This document shows positions 6,604-11,202 of a DNA stretch of 11,202 nt, one piece after another. The DNA comes from Deltaproteobacteria bacterium (GTDB lineage: Bacteria; SAR324; NAC60-12). The position numbers and the translations under genes were made by a program. The DNA is taken from contig PBZZ01000090.1 in the NCBI GenBank assembly GCA_002730365.1, forward strand, positions 1 through 11,202, written 5' to 3'. The notes beneath the pieces are model-generated. The model was not told the origin of the DNA. It was given only the letters and a program-made list of their open reading frames with translations, and made no database searches. Every line of letters starts with the position of its first letter. The first letter of the stretch is position 1.

Positions 6604-6630
6604 AATCGTAGGATTAAAAATCCTACGATT
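6604..6630. repeat. Perfect 12-bp inverted repeat between the rhodopsin gene and the next gene
   Basis: AATCGTAGGATT (6604-6615), loop AAA, AATCCTACGATT (6619-6630). The match is perfect and there is no following T tract, so it is less terminator-like than the preceding stem. It ends 19 bases before the next ATG (6650), so it may be an operator or a leader hairpin for that gene, or a second transcript-end structure. Confidence 0.75.
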
Positions 6631-6649
6631 CTCAGCAATAGATTTTTAA

Positions 6650-7792
6650 ATGCAATATACAATTTCAAAAGCTTGGCTAGGATTATTCAATTTAGCTCTA
6701 TGGACTTTGATAGCATGTTTGGGACTGTTCAATGAATGGCCATCAAAACTTTTTCCAGCAGAAGCATCGTCTCTGTTCGTGGAAATTCAGTGGTGGACAT
6801 TGATTGTATTGGCTTACATTTGCATTATGCTCCCACTAGATATAGTGGGTGGCTTCATAATTCCAAAGCTAACAAACTACAGGAAAGAAAGTTTTCCCAA
6901 ATTTTGGAAGAGATTAAGTCGTGGTATCATGCTACACGCCGCTATCCTGTGGATATCTGGTCTGCTGATAATGGAAATTGGTAAGCACTATGGAATTTTG
7001 GGAGTGATGGCGCTTCTAATGAGCACATCTGCTTTGATGCTAATGCTGCAGAATCCCTTGGCCCGGATCGTAGCTGGCTACAAGATTTATGGTGAAGACC
7101 GAGAAAACTTCCGAAGAAGGATAGGGGAGCTACTGAGTAGAAGAACAGAAGTAGTGAAAGAAGAAGACCCCGCTTTTGCTGGAGGCATCACCGGACTACC
7201 TTGGATGGAAAAGACGATTATACCTTCACGCTGGTTAGAAATGTCTGAGGATGAGTTGAAGGCGCAAGTCTTACGTCGAATCGGAGCACTTCGAACTCAC
7301 AGCAGACACCGAGGTGTTATGGTTGCAATATTGTGGAATTTGTATGGCTTCTATTCAGCTAGTCTCTTCTCAGGTGCTGGTGTCGAGACAGTCCAGGGCC
7401 TGTTCCTGACAAGCATGGCTTTTGTCGTATGGATGTGCCTTGGTCAAGTAATTTTACCAAATCTTAGTAAAACAGGTTCAACAGAAGCTGATAGATACGC
7501 TACAGCTAACGGGGTTTCAGAATCTGCGCTCGAAGCAGCATTGAGAAGTCAAATGAAATGGTCTCGCGATGGACAGATAGAAATGGACCGTTTGGAAAAA
7601 TTGCTCTCACCATCTTTGCCAGTCAATCAACGTCTTGAGTTCTTGCGCACCGAACCTTCTGGGCTACCAGGTGCTTGGGATAGTGCACGCATTGCCCAAT
7701 TTTTATCCTGGAGCTGCCTCGGTTGGTTCTCCAGAGCTGACTATAATCTTTGTGGTCACCCCCAAAACTGGGTACTTCAGTCTGGCGATTAG
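6650..7792 (+). CDS. Multi-pass membrane protein resembling a zinc-less M48 (HtpX/Ste24-like) peptidase; function unknown
   Basis: A 380-residue protein with hydrophobic segments at about 8-27, 45-70, 92-110, 114-134, 221-240 and 246-269. The middle (176-214) reads AGGITGLPWMEKTIIP, then a Trp, then SEDELKAQVLRRIGAL. This recalls the M48 layout, in which a Ser/Asp-Glu-Leu helix leads into HELGH, followed here by a basic patch THSRHRG and then a helix pair. The zinc-binding HExxH is absent (RRIGA stands there), so it should not be a metalloprotease unless my family guess is wrong. The C-terminus (338-376) is distinctive: GLPGAWDSARIAQFLSW, two Cys (356, 368) and CGHPQNWVL. I have a vague memory of similar unnamed proteins in other aquatic bacteria. 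No Shine-Dalgarno precedes the ATG. It follows the rhodopsin by 107 bases, with two hairpins between, so co-transcription is doubtful. Confidence 0.8.
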   Translation: MQYTISKAWLGLFNLALWTLIACLGLFNEWPSKLFPAEASSLFVEIQWWTLIVLAYICIMLPLDIVGGFIIPKLTNYRKESFPKFWKRLSRGIMLHAAILWISGLLIMEIGKHYGILGVMALLMSTSALMLMLQNPLARIVAGYKIYGEDRENFRRRIGELLSRRTEVVKEEDPAFAGGITGLPWMEKTIIPSRWLEMSEDELKAQVLRRIGALRTHSRHRGVMVAILWNLYGFYSASLFSGAGVETVQGLFLTSMAFVVWMCLGQVILPNLSKTGSTEADRYATANGVSESALEAALRSQMKWSRDGQIEMDRLEKLLSPSLPVNQRLEFLRTEPSGLPGAWDSARIAQFLSWSCLGWFSRADYNLCGHPQNWVLQSGD

Positions 7793-7806
7793 TACTACTA
7801 CAGACG

Positions 7807-7839
7807 TGGTCATTTAACCAAGACGTTACGTCTATTTTT
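7807..7839 (+). terminator. Candidate intrinsic terminator after the membrane protein gene
   Basis: AGACG (7821-7825), loop TTA, CGTCT (7829-7833), then A and five T (7835-7839). A smaller TGGT/ACCA stem (7807-7820) lies directly before it. AGACGT also occurs at 7802-7807 and could pair with the same right arm as an alternative fold. The stem is short but the T tract is good; it starts about 15 bases after the stop codon. Confidence 0.5.
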
Positions 7840-7991
7840 CTCCTCAGGCAGCCTCTCTCGCTACCCCCTCCTCCAATCGGTTCTAAACATCAAATTTGCT
7901 CTTTTCTATCAAAAAAGTTACTAAAGTTTTGTTCAAGGCAGCAATTAGCGTATTCAAGCCCAAAATGGGTCCAGCTTTGGTAACTCTCATT

Positions 7992-7995
7992 GGAG
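7992..7995 (+). promoter_or_regulatory. Shine-Dalgarno (GGAG) fixing the start at 8001
   Basis: GGAG with a 5-base spacer precedes the ATG at 8001, after which a clear signal peptide begins. A longer in-frame start at 7896 would place 35 unrelated residues before that signal peptide and has no ribosome site, so it is not used here. Confidence 0.75.
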
Positions 7996-8000
7996 ACAAG

Positions 8001-8894
8001 ATGAAACGAGTAGTATTCATTCTAGGGTTGTTCGCGTTCACGTGCATCCTGGTGAACAGCAACCTGTTGGCGCGTCAAAAACAAATTCAGATCATCGGAC
8101 AGCTTGGTGCTGACTCAGGGCAAGCTTTTGTGCTGACTAAGGAAATGATGGAAGCAAACGCTACAACCTACATCTCTCAGGATCCTAACTTTCCAGACGA
8201 TGGTAAAAAGGAATTTAAGGGAATCACGATTGAGAAAATCATTGAGCTAACCAAAGCCGACAAAAATATTGACGGAGTCACTTTCATTGCAAACAACGTC
8301 TATGTCACATATGAACCAATAGAGCAGATTCGGAAAGACAATGTGATGATCGCTTTCTCTAGCAATGGGAAGCGGATTAAAAAGAATCGAGGTGGACCCT
8401 ACATGGTCATGCACGAGCAAGTTAGTGATCAGGGTCTATACAACTGGTACATCGACACGGTAATTCTGGGAACTTCCCTCACTCCAGAGTTAACCATTGT
8501 TGAAGGTGGAAATTCCAGAGTGATGGATGCCAAAGCGATTGCCGCTCTCCCTGGACAACTTCTGAACTACGTCCCTCCAGTTCCCAGAGGTTACCGCAAG
8601 CCACTCGCTTCACCAGATCGAGACACACAAACGGAGGGTACCTTTCTGCGAGATTTTCTAACTTCCGATAATTTCAATGAGGTTGTACTCACTCCGTACG
8701 TGGGCAAATCTGTTACTCTGAAAAAAGGAGATTTGAGCAAGCCAATCGTAGTTCTTCGATCCTTTGACAACCAGAAAATCATTTCAGCCTACGGTGGACC
8801 TTACAGCGTAGTGTTTCCTGTCGCAGAACATCCTAATTTGGCAGGTCGTTTGCCTCAATTCTTATTTTTCCTACAAAAAATTGAGACACGCTGA
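8001..8894 (+). CDS. Exported protein with two tandem SUOX/molybdopterin-fold-like modules, probable periplasmic sensor component
   Basis: A 297-residue protein with a signal peptide (residues 1-24: basic KR, hydrophobic core, cleavage probably after LLA). Residues about 72-157 look like an oxidoreductase molybdopterin-binding (sulfite-oxidase-fold) domain: FKGITIEKIIELT, a VTFIANNVYV strand pair, SSNGKRI, GGPYMVM and GLYNWYIDTVILG. Residues 212-296 repeat the pattern: EGTFLRDFL, VVLTPYVGKSVTL, SFDNQKI, GGPYSVVFPV and a C-terminal FLFFLQKIE. GGPY recurs at 131-134 and 265-268, pointing to an internal duplication. The only cysteine (C15) is in the signal peptide, so the Mo-ligating Cys of true SUOX enzymes is missing and catalysis is unlikely. 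The gene ends 14 bases before a sensor kinase gene, which suggests it binds a ligand and presents it to the kinase. The function is inferred. Confidence 0.72.
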   Translation: MKRVVFILGLFAFTCILVNSNLLARQKQIQIIGQLGADSGQAFVLTKEMMEANATTYISQDPNFPDDGKKEFKGITIEKIIELTKADKNIDGVTFIANNVYVTYEPIEQIRKDNVMIAFSSNGKRIKKNRGGPYMVMHEQVSDQGLYNWYIDTVILGTSLTPELTIVEGGNSRVMDAKAIAALPGQLLNYVPPVPRGYRKPLASPDRDTQTEGTFLRDFLTSDNFNEVVLTPYVGKSVTLKKGDLSKPIVVLRSFDNQKIISAYGGPYSVVFPVAEHPNLAGRLPQFLFFLQKIETR

Positions 8895-8908
8895 CCTCCT
8901 TTCACTAA

Positions 8909-10669
8909 ATGCTTTTTCAACCAATCCGACTCCGCACGGTGCTCCTCATCTCCCTGGGGAGCGCCCTGCTCCTCTCGAATGCCCTAACTTGGTACATCGG
9001 TCAAAAACGCCAGGTTGAGGGCCTCCGTAACGCTTACTTCGAGCGTATTTATTGGATTTCTGAATCACTTGCAGCAAAAACCACAGAGTGGGTGGGTACC
9101 GCCAACTGGGCCCAGCTGGAGATCAACTTCAATCTTCTTGATTCACAACCCGAGTTGGTTTATGTCTTCGTTCGCAGCATGGAGAACGAAATTCTTTATG
9201 CTTATGACGATAATCTGATTGAGGAGTATGAACCTGAGATTATTGAGTGGGAACCCTCTCAGACGAAGATTCTTGACACTCGTAATGCACCGAGGCGAAG
9301 GAACATAACTCAAACAGGTGACTATCAACTCAGGGAACAGATTCTGTTGACTGATGCCCTGATTGATAAGGAAGTCCGGGGAAAAGCAGGAGAAATTGTT
9401 TTTGAAGCTCGTCGCCAGTTGGTTTTTTGGGGAGAGCCAGTTGGGATAATGCACATTGGTTTATCTCAGCATCCACTGGATAAGGCCGTTGCAGAAAACC
9501 AACGATCACTTCTGATTATCGAAGCACTCCTAATCCTGTTTGGGCTGATTATTTCTGTAGTGGTAGCACGTCGTGTTGCCACTCCGATTCAGCAATTGAC
9601 CACCCGCCTAGCGTTGCTGAAGACAGATTCTTTGAGAAACAGTGACTCTCTGCAACAGTTCGAATCTCAACTTCAGGATCTTGAGTTAGCTGACATTCCA
9701 GCAAATACCTGGGAATCACATCAACTCGTCAACGCCTTCCAACATCTTCAAAACCAACTATTATTGCAGATTCAGCTGATTCAGGAGTCAGCGATGGACT
9801 TGCAGACTAGTCACGAAGAGTTGAAGCAGGCATACGATGAACTACAGCAGATGCAGCAACAACTTGTCCAATCGACCAAGATGGCTTCGATGGGAGAAAT
9901 GTTGGCGATGATTGCTCATCAGTGGCGCCAACCATTGGCAACTATTAACATGATCGCATCCTCTATCAAATTGGAACAGCAGCTTGGTAATGCCACCACT
10001 GAGGGGACACTTGAGAAGTTGAAAAAAATTCAAGATACTACCTCCTTTCTTTCTCGAACGATCAATGATTTCCGAGATTTCTTTCGGCCAGATCGTCAAC
10101 GTGGGTTCGTGCAACTCAACGAGTTGGTGCAACGTACCATGGAAATTATCGGACTATCTCTGCAGACACAGGACGTCGAACTGGTCAAGGAGTTTGGCAA
10201 ACTACCCCAGTTGGAACTTTTCCCGAATGAAGTCCAGCAAGCATTGATCAACTTGTTTAAAAATGCTGAAGAAGCGTTGGAGGAAAGCGGAATAGATAAA
10301 AAGAGACTCATCGTTCGAACCTACGCGCAGCAGGACAAACAAATACTAGAAGTGCAGGACAATGCTGGAGGTATACCTGAGGACGTGGTTGATCAAATTT
10401 TCTTTCCTTATTTTTCAACAAAAAACAAACTCAATGGTACCGGTTTGGGTTTGTACATGAGCCGGATGATCATTGAAGACCATCTTGGTGGCAAGTTGAC
10501 TGTAGTAAACAAAGATGGTGGAGCGTGTTTTCGAGTGGAACTCAATGAGCGATTACCCGAAAATGCTGAGCGAAAAATGATGACTGAAGCGCAAACAATA
10601 AATCCCAACTTGTCAGCAGAACAGCCAGGATCCCTGCTCAACCATCCAAAAAAGGTTGTCTCTCAATGA
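8909..10669 (+). CDS. Membrane-bound sensor histidine kinase
   Basis: A 586-residue two-component kinase. TM1 (about 10-30) and TM2 (about 201-220) enclose a periplasmic sensor region of about 170 residues (31-200) that I cannot assign to a named family; it ends with VGIMHIGLSQHPLD, as Cache-like sensors often do. A HAMP-like linker follows (RRVATPIQQLTTRL, 221-234, and on to about 285). Next is a Gln-rich coiled coil (289-325) and the phosphoacceptor H337 in IAHQWRQPLATI. ATP-binding boxes are complete: N box NLFKNAEEAL (448-457), G1 VQDNAGGIP (482-490), F box FFPYFSTK (498-505) and G2 GTGLGLYMS (510-518). A 36-residue polar tail ends the protein. No Shine-Dalgarno is visible before the ATG, so translation may be coupled to the preceding gene. 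The stop overlaps the response-regulator start (ATGA), so the two are almost certainly partners. Confidence 0.95.
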   Translation: MLFQPIRLRTVLLISLGSALLLSNALTWYIGQKRQVEGLRNAYFERIYWISESLAAKTTEWVGTANWAQLEINFNLLDSQPELVYVFVRSMENEILYAYDDNLIEEYEPEIIEWEPSQTKILDTRNAPRRRNITQTGDYQLREQILLTDALIDKEVRGKAGEIVFEARRQLVFWGEPVGIMHIGLSQHPLDKAVAENQRSLLIIEALLILFGLIISVVVARRVATPIQQLTTRLALLKTDSLRNSDSLQQFESQLQDLELADIPANTWESHQLVNAFQHLQNQLLLQIQLIQESAMDLQTSHEELKQAYDELQQMQQQLVQSTKMASMGEMLAMIAHQWRQPLATINMIASSIKLEQQLGNATTEGTLEKLKKIQDTTSFLSRTINDFRDFFRPDRQRGFVQLNELVQRTMEIIGLSLQTQDVELVKEFGKLPQLELFPNEVQQALINLFKNAEEALEESGIDKKRLIVRTYAQQDKQILEVQDNAGGIPEDVVDQIFFPYFSTKNKLNGTGLGLYMSRMIIEDHLGGKLTVVNKDGGACFRVELNERLPENAERKMMTEAQTINPNLSAEQPGSLLNHPKKVVSQ

Positions 10670-11100
10670 TGAATAGTATCGAGAAACTGATCTCTGTGTC
10701 GGGGGGAGTTAGTCTGCTCTACGTAGAAGATGATCTGACGTTGCAACAGGAAACGGCACAGTTGCTGAGGAATTTCTTTGAAAAAATTGATTTGGCTCAA
10801 AATGGTGAGGAAGGGCTGGAAATGTTCGAGCCCGGGAAGTACGAGATTATTATCACAGACATCAACATGCCAAAGCTCAATGGAGTGGAAATGGTGAAAG
10901 CCATTCGGCGAAAGGACCGGCATCAGATGATCATCGTGATCTCTGCCCATGACGAGCCACACTACCTGATCGACCTGATCAACGCAGGGGCTCAGCGCTT
11001 TCTCAGCAAACCCATTGATCTTACAATATTAATCTCGATTCTCTACGAATTCTGCGTAGAGCATCAACAACGATCTGCTAGATTATCCAAAAGGGAATGA
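10666..11100 (+). CDS. Single-domain (CheY-like) response regulator
   Basis: A 144-residue receiver domain with no output domain. The acidic pocket is E21, D22 and D23 (LLYVEDD), the phosphoacceptor is D65 (IIITDINMPK), the switch Ser is S93 (VISAHDE) and the conserved Lys is K115 (FLSKPID). The start overlaps the kinase stop by 4 bases; a second ATG directly follows at 10669, so the first Met may be skipped. Without a DNA-binding or enzymatic domain, it must signal by protein contact, either to a motor, an anti-sigma or diguanylate system, or a further phosphorelay protein elsewhere in the genome. No partner is visible in the window. It ends 18 bases before a convergent gene. Confidence 0.95.
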   Translation: MMNSIEKLISVSGGVSLLYVEDDLTLQQETAQLLRNFFEKIDLAQNGEEGLEMFEPGKYEIIITDINMPKLNGVEMVKAIRRKDRHQMIIVISAHDEPHYLIDLINAGAQRFLSKPIDLTILISILYEFCVEHQQRSARLSKRE

Positions 11101-11118
11101 ACTGGTATAGAAAAACCT

Positions 11119-11202
11119 TCAAAACCGATATCCCACACTCAGCCCGTACTCTGTCAACATCACATTCGCTTTCTCCGTCCCCCCACTCAGTTGAGGAACC
11201 TC
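11119..11202 (-). CDS. C-terminal 27 residues of an outer-membrane beta-barrel protein (cut by window edge)
   Basis: The minus-strand frame from the right edge ends at TGA (11121-11119) with TEYGLSVGYRF. Alternating hydrophobic/polar residues and a terminal Phe are the signature of the last strand of outer-membrane barrels recognised by the Bam machinery. The remaining gene is outside the window, so no family can be named. It converges on the response regulator with only 18 bases between stop codons and no visible terminator stem. Confidence 0.6.
   Translation of the reverse strand, partial: EVPQLSGGTEKANVMLTEYGLSVGYRF

Noticed and set aside
7896..8000. Longer start for the SUOX-like protein
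   Set aside because: The extra 35 residues have no ribosome site and would bury the clear signal peptide that begins at 8001.
1..11202. tRNA, rRNA, CRISPR array, transposase or insertion-sequence ends
   Set aside because: No cloverleaf, regular repeat-spacer pattern, transposase motif or paired terminal repeats were seen in reading the window; the inverted repeats present are single hairpins.

Overview
The window looks like a chromosomal segment from a Gram-negative, probably aquatic or marine, bacterium that makes retinal and runs a light-driven rhodopsin pump. The Gram-negative call rests on a C-terminal outer-membrane beta-barrel strand at the right edge, an exported periplasmic-type protein and the overall gene style. 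The kinase H-box (AHQWRQPL) is a type I associate with delta/epsilon-type proteobacteria and relatives such as SAR324. That placement is only a guess; no rRNA or other marker is present.

Left half (1-5238, minus strand): a tightly packed operon reading leftwards, crtE (prenyl diphosphate synthase), a fused crtI-crtB gene, crtY (lycopene beta-cyclase) and the first 144 codons of blh (beta-carotene 15,15'-dioxygenase), which runs off the left edge. Genes overlap or abut (ATGA between crtE and crtIB, 8 bases between crtIB and crtY, 3 bases between crtY and blh). Together they would convert isoprenoid diphosphates to phytoene, lycopene, beta-carotene and retinal.

Centre (5239-5762): a very AT-rich divergent regulatory region holding a perfect 16-bp inverted repeat and, nearer the rhodopsin gene, two hairpins in its probable leader. 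The rhodopsin (5763-6542) is xanthorhodopsin-like and has all the residues of an outward proton pump with a green-tuned pocket. The position that is Gly in carotenoid-antenna rhodopsins appears to be Phe, so it probably works with retinal alone. Two strong hairpins follow the gene.

Right half (6650-11202): a multi-pass membrane protein that resembles the M48/HtpX peptidase layout but has no HExxH zinc site; an exported protein with two tandem sulfite-oxidase/molybdopterin-fold-like modules but no cofactor-ligating cysteine; a membrane sensor histidine kinase; and an overlapping single-domain response regulator. The last three form a probable sensory operon (periplasmic sensor, kinase, CheY-like receiver). 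A convergent gene for an outer-membrane barrel protein enters from the right edge with its last 27 codons.

The retinal and rhodopsin genes are secure. The most open parts are the two genes after the rhodopsin (the zinc-less peptidase-like protein and the double SUOX-like sensor) and whether the two-component system has anything to do with light or pigment.
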